Shown here in pieces: positions 50,809 through 59,539 of a stretch of DNA of 64,000 nucleotides. The translations under genes and the position numbers were made by a program. The notes under the pieces are model-generated. The model searched no databases. It was not told where the DNA came from and was given only the letters and a program-made list of their open reading frames with translations. The stretch comes from Roseiarcus sp963794155 (GTDB lineage Bacteria > Pseudomonadota > Alphaproteobacteria > Rhizobiales > Beijerinckiaceae). Location: assembly GCA_963794155.1 (NCBI GenBank), contig CAWCCX010000018.1:62001-126000 (forward strand), read 5' to 3'. Positions within the stretch are counted from its first letter, which is position 1. Every line of letters starts with the position of its first letter.

Positions 50809-52374
50809 ATGGGACAAAAGCTCAAATTCTACGGCTGGGGCTCTGAGGACACCGGGCTCACCGGCGACGAGCGCGAGCATCTGTTCCGCTTCGTCGCCGA
50901 GAAGCTCGGCGTCGAGCCTCGCCTCGAGGCGCCGCCGCAAGCTTGCGACATCGCGCTGCGCGCGCCCCGCGTCGCTCCGCCGGCCGCGCTCACGGGCGTC
51001 CTGACGCAGGAGCCTTACGAGCGGCTCCTGCACACTTACGGCAAGTCCTATCCGGAAACGGTGCGGGCCTTCGGCCGCGACTTCGCCAACGCGCCCGACC
51101 TCGTCGCCCTCCCGAAGACCGAAGCCGACATCGCGGCGGTGCTCGATTGGGCGGGCGGCGCGAAACTCGCGGTCATTCCGTTCGGTTGCGGCTCGTCGGT
51201 CGTCGGCGGCGTCGAGCCCATCGTCGGCGACGGCTATTCCGGCGCGGTCAGCCTCGACATGCGCCATTTCAACCGGGTGCTCGAAGTCGACGCGACGAGC
51301 CGCGCCGCGCGAATCGAGGGCGGGATTCTCGGGCCAGCGATCGAGGCGGCGCTTAAACCCCACGGTTTCGCTTTGCGCCACTATCCGCAGAGCTTCGAGT
51401 TCTCGACCCTCGGCGGCTGGATCGCGACCCGCTCCGGCGGCCACTTCGCCACGCTTTACACCCATATCGACGACTTCGTCGAAAGCATCCGCACGATCAC
51501 GCCCGCGGGCGCGATGGAGTCGCGGCGCCTGCCGGGCTCCGGCGCCGGCCCAAGTCCCGACCGGATGATGATCGGCTCCGAAGGCTCCCTCGGAATCATC
51601 ACCGAGGCGTGGATGCGGCTGCAAGGCCGGCCGCAGTTCCGAGCCGACGCCGTGTTCGGCTTCCCCGATTTTTTCGCCGCCGCGCGCGCGGTTCGCGCCG
51701 TGGCGCAAGCCGGGCTCTACCCATCGAACCTGCGCGTCATCGACAACGACGAGGCTGGAACTTACGGCGTCAACGCCTATGAGGAGAGCCTGCTGGTCCT
51801 CGCCTTCGAATCCGCCGACCATCCGGTCGACGCCTGGATGGCCCGCGCCGTCGAGCTTCTCAAGGATCATGGCGGTCGACGGCATGAAGACGAGGGCGCG
51901 GCTTCACGCTGGCGCACTGCGTTCATCCGCATGCCCTACGGGCGCGAACTCACCGTGCCGATGGGGCTCATCAACGACACGTTCGAGACCGCGATCACCT
52001 GGGACAGGTTCGAGGCGTTCCACGCCGCCGTCCGCAAGGCGACCGAGGCGGCGCTCAAGGAGGCGACCGGCCACAACGGAACCGTCTCGACCCGCTTCAC
52101 CCACGTCTATCCGGACGGACCGGCCCTCTATTACACCTTCAACGTGCGCGGCGATCCGGCGCGCCTCATTGAGCAATGGCGCGAGATCAAGACCCGCGCC
52201 TCCGACGCGCTGATCGCCGCCGGCGGCACGATCACCCACCATCACGCGGTCGGGCGCGACCACATGCCCTGGTACCGCGCCCAGCGCCCGGACCTGTTCG
52301 GACGCGCGTTCGTCGCGGCGAAGCGCGCCCTCGACCCGGCGGGGATCATGAACCCGGGGGTGCTCGTCCCGTGA
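50809..52374 (+). CDS. FAD-linked oxidase, alkyl-DHAP synthase-like (AGPS-type)
   Basis: This 521-residue flavoenzyme has a PCMH FAD domain: FANAPDLVALPKTEADIAAVL, VIPFGCGSSVVGGVEP, LDMRHFNRVLEVD and QSFEFSTLGGWIATRSGGHFATLY. The C-terminal part has YYTFNVRGDPARLIEQW and GGTITHHHAVGRDHMPWY, then LDPAGIMNPG. The HHH stretch is characteristic of alkyldihydroxyacetonephosphate synthase, which makes the ether bond of ether lipids. Bacterial members may instead act on other 2-hydroxy acids or DHAP-like substrates. It is preceded by the decarboxylase but has no apparent pathway link with it. Confidence 0.88.
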   Translation: MGQKLKFYGWGSEDTGLTGDEREHLFRFVAEKLGVEPRLEAPPQACDIALRAPRVAPPAALTGVLTQEPYERLLHTYGKSYPETVRAFGRDFANAPDLVALPKTEADIAAVLDWAGGAKLAVIPFGCGSSVVGGVEPIVGDGYSGAVSLDMRHFNRVLEVDATSRAARIEGGILGPAIEAALKPHGFALRHYPQSFEFSTLGGWIATRSGGHFATLYTHIDDFVESIRTITPAGAMESRRLPGSGAGPSPDRMMIGSEGSLGIITEAWMRLQGRPQFRADAVFGFPDFFAAARAVRAVAQAGLYPSNLRVIDNDEAGTYGVNAYEESLLVLAFESADHPVDAWMARAVELLKDHGGRRHEDEGAASRWRTAFIRMPYGRELTVPMGLINDTFETAITWDRFEAFHAAVRKATEAALKEATGHNGTVSTRFTHVYPDGPALYYTFNVRGDPARLIEQWREIKTRASDALIAAGGTITHHHAVGRDHMPWYRAQRPDLFGRAFVAAKRALDPAGIMNPGVLVP

Positions 52375-52397
52375 GCGGGAGAGAGCGAGGGGCCTGA

Positions 52398-52430
52398 CTA
52401 TGTCACCCCCGCGAAAGCGGGGGTCCAGCG
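52398..52430. repeat. REP-like palindrome (cacccccgcgaaagcgggggtc)
   Basis: The palindrome cacccccgcg-aaa-gcgggggt is the core of a dispersed extragenic element common in alphaproteobacteria. Its reverse translation gives the familiar WTPAFAGV-like string. It lies between the AGPS-like gene and a MarR gene lacking its 5' end. Confidence 0.75.
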
Positions 52431-52445
52431 AGCCGCCTTCAACGC

Positions 52446-52748
52446 TTGAGAGCCTGCGAACGGCCGCAGCCGGTTTCGTGGCTCGCGCGCGACCTCGGCG
52501 CCAACCGGCAGAACGTCCAGCGGATCGTCAACGACCTCAACAAGGATGGGCTCGTCGCGTTGGAAGCGAACCCGCATCACCGGCGGGCGCAGCTCGTGGT
52601 CCTGACCGATAAGGGAAAGCGGGCGTTCGAGGCCGCCATGGACTTGCAGGCGCCCTGGGTGAACGACCTCGCGGATGGTTTTCTGGTCCGGGACATCGGG
52701 ACTGTCCGCCGCGTCATGATCGCGCTGCGGATGAAACTTGAGGGCTGA
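52446..52748 (+). pseudogene. MarR-family regulator, 5'-truncated
   Basis: The frame encodes the winged-helix and C-terminal part of a MarR repressor: PVSWLARDLGANRQNVQRIVNDLNKDGLVAL is helix-turn-helix, and PHHRRAQLVVLTDKGKRAF the wing. The N-terminal dimerisation helix and first DNA-binding helix are missing, since only about 100 of ~150 residues remain and REP-like DNA lies directly upstream. The apparent start is not credible. It probably was a functional regulator truncated by insertion or deletion at the repeat. Confidence 0.75.
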
Positions 52749-52887
52749 GGCCGCCGAGAGAGATCGCCCGCAATTCCCTCCGACCCGCTTTCCCACGACG
52801 TGGGCGCGGTCATCATCGCGGCTTGATCGCGCGGCAGACTGTCGTCCTCAGGGCAATGGCGCCGGAAGTAGAGCCGGAGGCGATGAA

Positions 52888-53107
52888 ATGTCTGACGATC
52901 TGACGAACTCGCAGGTCGAGCTCCTTTGCGAAATCGGGGAGTGTGACCCGTTGCAGCTGACCGGCGATCAGAAGCGCGACCTGGAGCAGCTTCTCTTGGC
53001 CGGCTATGTGACGCCGACCGTGACCCATCCCGGCTCAAGATTTCATGGTCACCGCCAAGGGCATGGAGTTTCTTGGCGAGCGCGGCGCGGGTTTGAACGA
53101 GGCGTAG
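52888..53107 (+). pseudogene. Small hypothetical protein, frameshifted
   Basis: ATG 52888 follows GCCGGAGG and starts SDDLTNSQVELLCEIGECDPLQLTGDQKRD, a coiled small-domain family of short Hyphomicrobiales proteins. The frame runs on to HPGSRFHG and then into unrelated sequence. The other frame gives FMVTAKGMEFLGERGAGLNEA and a TAG at 53105-53107. Removing one t near 53040 joins them into 73 residues with the usual ending. Function is unknown. Confidence 0.75.
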
Positions 53108-53136
53108 ACCCTCGCGCCGCTGACGAGGGCGCGCCC

Positions 53137-54051
53137 CTACCCCTTGGGGAACTCGAGCCCCATCGCGCGGTAGCGCTCCGGGTCGTCGAGCCAGTTCTCG
53201 CGCACCTTGACGAACAGGAAGAGGTGGACGTTGGCGCCGTGCGCCTGCGCGATATCCTTCCGCGCCGCCGTGCCGATCGCCTTGATTGTGCGCCCGCCCT
53301 CGCCGAGCACGATCTTGCGGTGGCCCTCGCGAGCGACGAAGATCGTCTGCTCGATCCGCGCCGTACCATCCGGCAGGTCCTTCCAGCTGTCGGTCTCGAC
53401 GGTCGCCTGATAGGGCAATTCGTCGTGCAGCCGCTCGATCAGCTTCTCGCGGGTGATCTCGGCGGCGAGCGCGCGGATCGGCGCCTCCGCGATCTGGTCC
53501 TCCGGATAGAGCCAGGGTCCGGCGGGAATGAGCGCGATCATTCGCTCGGTGAGGCCGCCGAGGCCGTCGCCGGTTAAGGCGCTGATCATGAACGTGCCGT
53601 CGAAGGGGAGCGCGGCGTTGAGCTGGGCGGCGATCTCGAGCAGCTTCGGCCGCTCGACCAGGTCGATCTTGTTGAGGACGGCGAGCTTCGGCTGGCGGGC
53701 GCCGGCGAGCCCGCTCAGGATCGCCCTGGTTTCCTCAGTCAGGCTGGTCTGCCCGGCCTCCTTCCTGGCGTCGACCATCAGCGCCAGCACGTCGGCGTCG
53801 GCCGCCGCGCCCCAGGCGGAGGCGACCATCGCCCGGTCGAGGCGGCGTTTTGGAGCGAAGAGGCCGGGAGTGTCGACGAACACGATCTGCGCCTCGCCCC
53901 TGGTTACGACCCCGCGCACCGTCGAGCGGGTGGTCTGGGCCTTGCGGGTGACGATCGACACCTTTTCGCCGACCAGGGCGTTGATCAGCGTCGACTTGCC
54001 GACGTTGGGGGCGCCGATCAGGGCGACGAACCCGCAGCGCGTGGCGCTCAC
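53137..54051 (-). CDS. era: GTPase Era
   Basis: Era is a GTPase that binds 16S rRNA and aids 30S maturation. The G1 motif GAPNVGKSTLINALVG is near residue 13, G3 is VFVDTPGLF, and G4 NKIDLV. The C-terminal KH domain has REGHRKIVLGEGGRTIKAIG. The length of 304 residues is normal. It ends the lepB-rnc-era operon, and its start overlaps the rnc stop by four bases (ATGA), so it is coupled. The mature gene looks intact with no frame problems. Confidence 0.97.
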   Translation of the reverse strand: MSATRCGFVALIGAPNVGKSTLINALVGEKVSIVTRKAQTTRSTVRGVVTRGEAQIVFVDTPGLFAPKRRLDRAMVASAWGAAADADVLALMVDARKEAGQTSLTEETRAILSGLAGARQPKLAVLNKIDLVERPKLLEIAAQLNAALPFDGTFMISALTGDGLGGLTERMIALIPAGPWLYPEDQIAEAPIRALAAEITREKLIERLHDELPYQATVETDSWKDLPDGTARIEQTIFVAREGHRKIVLGEGGRTIKAIGTAARKDIAQAHGANVHLFLFVKVRENWLDDPERYRAMGLEFPKG

Positions 54052-54749
54052 CTCGCGCTCCAGCGATCGAGAAAGGTCCGCGCCGCTGCCTGTTCCGCGG
54101 CCCGCTTCGAACTCGCCGCGCCGGTCTCGGGCTCAAACCCGTCGAGCACCACCCGCATCACGAAATGGGGCGCATGCGCCGGGCCGCTGCGCTCGACCTC
54201 TTCGTAACGCGGCGGGGCGAGAGCCCGCGACTGGGCCCATTCCTGCACTGCGGTCTTGGCGTCGCGCGCGGGCTCGTCGTCGGCGGTGACCCGGTCGCCC
54301 CAGGCGCTGAGGATGAGCGCTTCGGCGGCGGCAAAGCCACCGTCAACGAACACCGCGCCGATCAGCGCTTCGCAGACGTCGGCGAGGATCGCCGCCTTCT
54401 TGCGGCCACCGCCCCGCGCTTCGCCGAGGCCGAGCGCGACATGCGGCCCGACGTCCCACTGGGCGGCGATCTCGGCGCAGGTCTCGCGGCGCACGAGCTT
54501 GGCGAACCGCATCGAGAGCTCGCCCTCGCTCGCCTGGGGAAAGGCCTGATAGAGCCGGCTTGCGATCACGACGCCGAGCACCCGGTCGCCCAGGAATTCG
54601 AGCCGCTGGTAGGATTGCGCCCGCCCCTGCCCGCCCGCGCTTTGCGCCGAAAGATGGGTCAAGGCGAGCTGCGCGAGCGTGGGATCGCGGAAGCGATACC
54701 CGAGCCTCAACTCCAAGGCGGACAGTTCCGCTCGCGCCTGTTTGTTCAT
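54048..54749 (-). CDS. rnc: Ribonuclease III
   Basis: RNase III cleaves double-stranded RNA in rRNA processing and decay. The signature is YQRLEFLGDRVLGVVIASRLY, with active-site acidic residues; a second acidic site is LADVCEALIGAVFVDGGF. The C-terminal double-stranded RNA-binding domain spans about 155-225: AVQEWAQSRALAPPRYEEV and AAEQAAARTFL. The length of 233 residues fits. The ATG at 54749 is followed by NKQARAELSALELRLGYRF. It sits between lepB and era on the same strand. Confidence 0.97.
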   Translation of the reverse strand: MNKQARAELSALELRLGYRFRDPTLAQLALTHLSAQSAGGQGRAQSYQRLEFLGDRVLGVVIASRLYQAFPQASEGELSMRFAKLVRRETCAEIAAQWDVGPHVALGLGEARGGGRKKAAILADVCEALIGAVFVDGGFAAAEALILSAWGDRVTADDEPARDAKTAVQEWAQSRALAPPRYEEVERSGPAHAPHFVMRVVLDGFEPETGAASSKRAAEQAAARTFLDRWSAR

Positions 54750-54865
54750 TCACCAGCCGATCGGGAGCAGCCGCCCCGCGCCTGATGACAGGCAGGAAAC
54801 GGGAGAGACGGCCCGATTGGACTATAGCGCCTTCAGGCTCTTCCCGGGAGCCTTGCGCCCGGCCT

Positions 54866-55678
54866 CTAATGCACGCGTTGGAAGATGCGGCTCCAGCGCA
54901 CCGTCCACGGCCAGCGCCAGACCTGCCAGGCCGGCGTTCCCTCGTCGATCGAGAAGAAGATGACCTCGGCCCTGCCGATCAGATTCTCGAACGGCACGTA
55001 GCCGACGCCGCCCTGATCCCCCGCCAGCCTCGAATCGCTGGAATTGTCGCGGTTGTCGCCCATCATGAAATAATGTCCGGGCGGCACCTCGTAGACCCTG
55101 GTGTTGTCGAAGGTTCCCTCATCGCCGTCGATCTGAATGATCCGGTGCTGGACCCCGCCGGGAAGCGTCTCAAGATACTGAGGGGCCTCCATCGGCTTGT
55201 TGAAATGGCTGACGGTCAGGAAAGGCGCGATCGGCTCGCGCGGGACAACCTCGCCATTGATGATGAGCCGTCCGTGCGTGACCTGGATCTTGTCGCCGGG
55301 CAGGCCGATCAGCCGTTTGATGTAGTCGGTTTGGCCGTCGCTCGGCAGCTTGAACACGATGATGTCGCCGCGTTTCGGCTCGGAGGCGAAGATGCGGCCG
55401 GGGATCGCCTGGGGATCCAGGTCGAGGAAGCTCGGCAGCGAGAAATGCGAATAGCCGTAGGCGTATTTGGAGACGAACAGATAATCGCCGACCAGCAGCG
55501 TCGGCACCAGCGACCCCGAGGGAATGTTGAACGGCTGGAACAAGACCGTGCGCACCACGAGCGCGATCAGGAGCGCTTCGATGATGACCTTGATGGTTTC
55601 CCACCAGCCCTCCTCCTTCTTGGCGGGCGTGACGGCGGCCTCGACGGGCTTCAGGCTCGGTTCGATCATTCGGCTCAA
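54866..55678 (-). CDS. lepB: Signal peptidase I
   Basis: Signal peptidase I cleaves signal peptides at the outer face of the inner membrane. One N-terminal helix (IIEALLIALVVRTVLFQPF) precedes SGSLVPTLLVGDYLFVSKYAYG with the nucleophile Ser, and IIVFKLPSDGQTDYIKRLIGLPGDKIQV has the general-base Lys. A late box, HYFMMGDNRDNSSDSR, closes the active site. The protein is 270 residues. It starts the operon with rnc and era, although 117 bases with no gene separate it from rnc. Confidence 0.97.
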   Translation of the reverse strand: MSRMIEPSLKPVEAAVTPAKKEEGWWETIKVIIEALLIALVVRTVLFQPFNIPSGSLVPTLLVGDYLFVSKYAYGYSHFSLPSFLDLDPQAIPGRIFASEPKRGDIIVFKLPSDGQTDYIKRLIGLPGDKIQVTHGRLIINGEVVPREPIAPFLTVSHFNKPMEAPQYLETLPGGVQHRIIQIDGDEGTFDNTRVYEVPPGHYFMMGDNRDNSSDSRLAGDQGGVGYVPFENLIGRAEVIFFSIDEGTPAWQVWRWPWTVRWSRIFQRVH

Positions 55679-55811
55679 TACGCCCTTCCTCGTTTCACCC
55701 GGAAATCGGCCGGCGCCGGCCGGCCGCGCCTCCTATACAAGGGCGGTTAGCTTGCGCCAAGCACCGGCTGGTGACGGGTAAACTTGGCTGAAGAAAGGCC
55801 GCGGCTCGCGT

Positions 55812-56783
55812 TCAGGGCACGAGAATCAAGGAGCCGGTGGTTTCGCGCTTCTCGAGCGCGATGTGAGCGTCAGCGGCCTGGGCGAGGGGCCACTTTCCGC
55901 CGATCTGGATCTTGACGTCGCCGCGCTCGACGACGCGGAACAGTTCGCGCGCCATTTTCTCGGACCGCGCGCGATCCAACATGAACGTGGCGAGCGTCGG
56001 GCGGGTGGCGAACAGCGAGCCCTTCCGCATTAACAGGCGAATGTCGAACGGTTCGACCGGCCCCGAGGCCGAGCCGAAGCTCGCGAACATGCCGAACGGC
56101 CGCAGGCAATCGAGCGACGCCGGGAAGGTCGCCTTGCCGACCCCGTCGTAGACCACGTGGCATTTCGCCCCCTTGGTGATCTCGTCCACGCGCTTGGCGA
56201 AATCCTCCTCGCGGTAGAGGATCGTGTGCCGCGCGCCCGCTTTCTTGGCGAGCTTGGCTTTCTCGGCCGAGCCGACGGCGCCGATCACCGTTGCGCCCAG
56301 CGCCTTCGCCCATTGGCACAGGATGAGCCCGACGCCGCCGGCCGCGGCATGGACCAGGATGGTGTCGCCCTCCTTCACCCGATAGGTCTGGCGCAAGAGA
56401 TATTGCGCCGTGAGCCCCTTGAGCATGATCGCCGCCCCCGTTTCGTAGGAGATTGTCCGCGGCAGCTTGAACAGCAATCGCGCCTCGATGTTGCGCTCGT
56501 CGGCGTAGCCCCCGGTCGAGCCGGCATAGGCGACGCGGTCGCCACGCTTGAACCCCTGGACCGATGGCCCGATCTCGACGATCTCGCCTGCGCCCTCCCC
56601 GCCCAGCGCGAACGGGAGGCTCGGCGCCGGATTGAAGCCGGTGCGCAGATAGACATCCATGAAGTTGATCCCGATCGCGTGCTGGCGCAGTCTGACCTCG
56701 CCCTTGCCCGGCGGCGGCAGCTCGACCTCCTCCAGGCGCATGACCTCCGGACCGCCGGGCTGATGAATGCGTATCGCGCGCAT
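55812..56783 (-). CDS. NAD(P)H:quinone oxidoreductase (QOR type)
   Basis: This 323-residue zinc-independent MDR enzyme reduces quinones with NADPH. It has MRAIRIHQPGGPEVMRLEEVE, INFMDVYLRTG, LGGEGAGEIVEIG, and the Rossmann fold VHAAAGGVGLILCQWAKALG with GAVGSAEKAKLAKK. ATG 56783 with GAGGAAG before it is chosen over open sequence to 56984. It is a single gene, 133 bases from the lepB start. The tRNA-Glu gene stands upstream on the other strand. Confidence 0.93.
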   Translation of the reverse strand: MRAIRIHQPGGPEVMRLEEVELPPPGKGEVRLRQHAIGINFMDVYLRTGFNPAPSLPFALGGEGAGEIVEIGPSVQGFKRGDRVAYAGSTGGYADERNIEARLLFKLPRTISYETGAAIMLKGLTAQYLLRQTYRVKEGDTILVHAAAGGVGLILCQWAKALGATVIGAVGSAEKAKLAKKAGARHTILYREEDFAKRVDEITKGAKCHVVYDGVGKATFPASLDCLRPFGMFASFGSASGPVEPFDIRLLMRKGSLFATRPTLATFMLDRARSEKMARELFRVVERGDVKIQIGGKWPLAQAADAHIALEKRETTGSLILVP

Positions 56784-56945
56784 GCGACTTCCTCTGATCG
56801 TTCGTTGCTGATCGTGATTGACGACGGCCGTCCTGCCGTGATGCGCCAACCGAGCCGATGCTTCGCCCGCTACGGCTTGCCAGCGCCATGAGCCGACCTT
56901 ATAGCATCGCGCCGGTCCGGCAGAACCGGATTTTGAGACAAGCCC

Positions 56946-57021
56946 GCGCCCATCGTCTAGCGGTCCAGGACGCCGCCCTTTCACGGCGGAAACGCGGGTT
57001 CGATCCCCGCTGGGCGCACCA
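56946..57021 (+). tRNA. tRNA-Glu(TTC)
   Basis: Full cloverleaf: acceptor GCGCCCA pairs with TGGGCGC; anticodon stem CCGCC/GGCGG encloses the loop CTTTCAC with anticodon TTC; the T-arm carries GGTTCGATCC; discriminator A and encoded CCA end at 57021. Its 3' half is repeated at 59540-59582. Confidence 0.96.
56975..57017 (+). repeat. Left copy of tRNA-Glu 3' direct repeat (candidate att site)
   Basis: These 43 bases, from the anticodon loop to the acceptor stem of tRNA-Glu, recur exactly at 59540-59582. This is the usual form of a tRNA attachment site for integrating elements, with the repeat starting at the anticodon stem. It is inside the functional tRNA gene. Confidence 0.7.
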
Positions 57022-57176
57022 AAGAAAACAACGACTTAGCTGCAATTCGGGCCGATTTGTCCAACATATGTCCAACACACCGGATTGAACTCGCGAAGAC
57101 GGATTTGGACGCTGGCGGCAATCGGGGAACAAAAGACGTCGACCGCGGTTTGCCTCGCATCTTGAGGACCAACGCC

Positions 57177-57392
57177 ATGCGAAAGCACGACCATTGGCGC
57201 GAGCCTGAACCGCCCCCTGTTCGGCCGCCAACTCTGCCTCCCGATTTCCCCGACATCCCGCAAAACCCCTCCTCCGAGTTGCAGCCTCCTCCTGACCCTG
57301 GCGCGACCCCCGACAGGGTTGCGGGCATGACGCCCGCTGCGACTGAACCCAAAACTCAAGAGAAACCGCCGGTCGCGCCAAAGGCGCCTTAG
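57177..57392 (+). CDS. Pro-rich hypothetical protein
   Basis: A 71-residue frame from ATG 57177 reads HDHWREPEPPPVRPPTLPPDFPDIP and SSELQPPPDPGATPDRVAG. It has the look of short unstructured Pro-rich proteins seen in Hyphomicrobiales genomes (PPPTLPPDFPDIP pattern), but no function is known. It lies within the tRNA-Glu islet and before the DUF2934 gene. The frame extends upstream to 57057 without similarity. Confidence 0.45.
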   Translation: MRKHDHWREPEPPPVRPPTLPPDFPDIPQNPSSELQPPPDPGATPDRVAGMTPAATEPKTQEKPPVAPKAP

Positions 57393-57422
57393 AGGTCAAG
57401 CGCGGAAGGCATAGGAGGACGA

Positions 57423-57764
57423 ATGTCCTTCAGCGTCGAAATAAAACCTCGTAAGGATACGAACGGGGCAGCCGTTCATGCGGTCATTGTGACCATCGAC
57501 GGCCACGAGACCGTCCTAACTTTTGTGTCGAAAGATGATGCGGAGAGCTTCGCGCAGACCGAGCATGCCAGGCTCAGGGAGGACGAAAAGAATGCCTCGC
57601 AGCAGGTTAGGGAAATCGCCTACCGTCTTTGGCAGGAGGAAGGTTGCCCCGAGGGCGAGGCGCTGCGGCATTGGTTTAAAGCCAAGGCCCTGCTGTCGGA
57701 ATCAAGCAGGAAAGATGGCGAACCGATCGCAGGAACAGCGCGGCCATCGGCCCGGTTACGATGA
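57423..57764 (+). CDS. DUF2934-containing hypothetical protein
   Basis: This 113-residue protein has an N-terminal strand-rich part (VSKDDAESFAQTEHARLRED) and the DUF2934 motif REIAYRLWQEEGCPEGEALRHWFKA at about 68-92. DUF2934 is a short helix motif common in Hyphomicrobiales, with no known role. GGAGG lies just before ATG 57423. Its stop overlaps the next start by four bases, so the two are coupled in an islet operon. Confidence 0.75.
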   Translation: MSFSVEIKPRKDTNGAAVHAVIVTIDGHETVLTFVSKDDAESFAQTEHARLREDEKNASQQVREIAYRLWQEEGCPEGEALRHWFKAKALLSESSRKDGEPIAGTARPSARLR

Positions 57765-57970
57765 TGATCGCGATCGCAATCACCCCGGCCGCGCACCAGG
57801 CCATCAAGGCATCGCTCCTAGGGACGGCCGACGCGACGCCGCGCCAGGGTCCCGACGGCCTGATTAGGATCTGGCTCGACCGCAAGTTTGTCGACCGGCT
57901 CGGCCAGATGCGCGGCCAGGGCGAGAGCTACAGCGACGTGATCCTGCGGCTGGCGAAGACAACCCCGTAG
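57761..57970 (+). CDS. Small hypothetical protein
   Basis: This 69-residue protein reads MMIAIAITPAAHQAIKASLL, ...GLIRIWLDRKFVDRLGQMRGQGESYSDVILRLAK. The last part, with LDRxFVDRLxxMRGxGESYSDVILRL, is a compact basic-acidic pattern found in small alphaproteobacterial proteins and resembles the RHH-like predicted antitoxin style, but this is only similarity in form. It overlaps the DUF2934 gene by four bases. No toxin partner is seen. Confidence 0.6.
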   Translation: MMIAIAITPAAHQAIKASLLGTADATPRQGPDGLIRIWLDRKFVDRLGQMRGQGESYSDVILRLAKTTP

Positions 57971-58000
57971 CCCGCCTTCGCGGTATCATCCTATCCGGGT

Positions 58001-58213
58001 TCAACCAGCGCCGTCACTGGGCTGCGGCGCCGTCGCCTCGGGACCATCTTTGAAAACCATGCGGGCGCCGTCCCACAGCTCGTAGCCATCAAACCGGCCC
58101 TTACGCTTTGAGGATAGAATGTGGGCCCTCGCGATCGCGTCTTCGTCCGAGAGTCCTGGAGGCAGTACCTCGACGCCAGCTAAATGCCCATCGTGTAAAA
58201 AATAGCACCACAT
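58001..58213 (-). CDS. Small hypothetical protein
   Basis: This 70-residue protein starts MWCYFLHDGHLAGVEVLPPGLSD and continues DAIARAHILSSKRKGRFDGYELWDGARMV. Short proteins with this HDGHLxGVExLPPGLSDExAIxxAHxLF pattern are common in Hyphomicrobiales and are strongly conserved in form, but their role is unknown. It is on the opposite strand to the DUF2934 gene pair. The following 430 bases to the PEP-CTERM relic have no supportable gene. Confidence 0.65.
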   Translation of the reverse strand: MWCYFLHDGHLAGVEVLPPGLSDEDAIARAHILSSKRKGRFDGYELWDGARMVFKDGPEATAPQPSDGAG

Positions 58214-58646
58214 GAACCGCGCTCCCGCGTTGACGAGGGAGTTCGCGATTCCTTGAGGTGAAAGGCGCGTTGGCTCTCAGCCATCGATTTTCCGATGATG
58301 CGCGCGAGCATAACACGGTTGCAGGGAGCCGTCTCACCCGCCCGACATAAAGCTCCGCGCGAGCGCGGGTTCACTCGGGCGCGGGGCAATAGGCGCGGCA
58401 GCTAGAACGAATGCGGTCCACTCCTTCGCCAGCCGCAGGAACACGTCGCTCAAGCTCTTCGGAAGGGACACGCGGCAGTCGGCCGGATCTTGGCGAGCGC
58501 GATCCGCAGCACGTCGTCAGGCGACGGCCGCTGCAATTCGAGGGCCTTGGACGCGTCGGCCCGAGCCGCTGGCGCGCGCACGCCCGAACGTCGTATGATG
58601 AAGCCGCAGCGAGGTCAGCAACGGAGAAACGCGAGGGAGGTTGGAC

Positions 58647-59501
58647 ATGGGCGGTGATTGGCGAGCCACCTTCTTGGGCTTGCGGGGCTGGTTGCCTCTG
58701 GAGTTTCCGTGCGAGCGTTGACCGTACCAGGACAACCGGTTCTGTCCACGATCAGCGCGACGGTCTCGGTGTACACCACCGATGGCGAGCTCGTCGCCCT
58801 TTTTACAAAAGAGGACTCTGATTTGCCACTTACGGACTATGTCTACCTGGATGAGCAGGAAGGCTTTAACGCGGGTGGAGTTGTCATTACGGGCTATGAG
58901 AACGCCCGGGCCTTCGCAGATATCTTCGACACAACGGTGTTCGGGTTCGGCGACCTCGTGCACGAAGAATATGATTTCTCGCTCAGCGCGACGGCCTTCA
59001 ACGACAATCCATATGGCTTGACGCTGGGCGGCGCCAACGCTTCCGAGAGTTTTACGTTTCAGTTCGAAGTATATGAGTTGAAACCTTTCATTTTTCCGAC
59101 CGTTCCTGTAGATTTGGTTGGCAAGACGAGCGGCAACGGCGCCAATAGCTTTGAAGTCACGGTCACGGATTCTAAAGGGAATACTGTGGACGACACGGGT
59201 CTGCTCTAGGCCGGCAACTCAATCGACGAGACTTCTCGATTTAACGGTAGGTCAGGTTTACACCGTCACGACTTAAGGCCAGGTTCTGGTCGCGGGAAAC
59301 GGAACGGCGAATCTCACGATCGATCCCTTCCTGGAAATTGATCCCAATTTCGCGTTTGCCCAGGACTTCGCCCTCGATTTCAGCCCGGGGCTCTTCCCCG
59401 CCGTGCCCGAGCCCTCGACTTGGGCGATGGTCCTCATCGGCTTCGCAGGGCTTGGGTACGCTGGGTATTGGCGGCAACTTGCGGGCACGGCAAGCGTCTA
59501 A
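58647..59501 (+). pseudogene. PEPxxWA-CTERM protein, decayed
   Basis: GAGGGAGG precedes ATG 58647, but the signal peptide (LLGLAGLVASGVSVRALTV) is in another frame from 58658, needing one base change. The mature part (SATVSVYTTDGELVALFTKED, VVITGYENARAFADIFDTTVFGFGDLVHEE) ends at a stop near 59207. A third frame gives LTVGQVYTVTT-stop-GQVLVAGNGTANL and then the sorting signal VPEPSTWAMVLIGFAGLGYAGY. At least two frame changes and one stop (59274) separate parts that belong to one exported protein. It lies inside the tRNA-Glu islet. Confidence 0.75.
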
Positions 59502-59539
59502 GGACGGGGCTCCAAAGTGATTGCGAGGCGCTATTGCAA

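Noticed and set aside
58214..58646. Possible gene between the 70-residue hypothetical gene and the PEP-CTERM relic.
   Set aside because: Frames are short, Arg-rich and without a ribosome site or family similarity.
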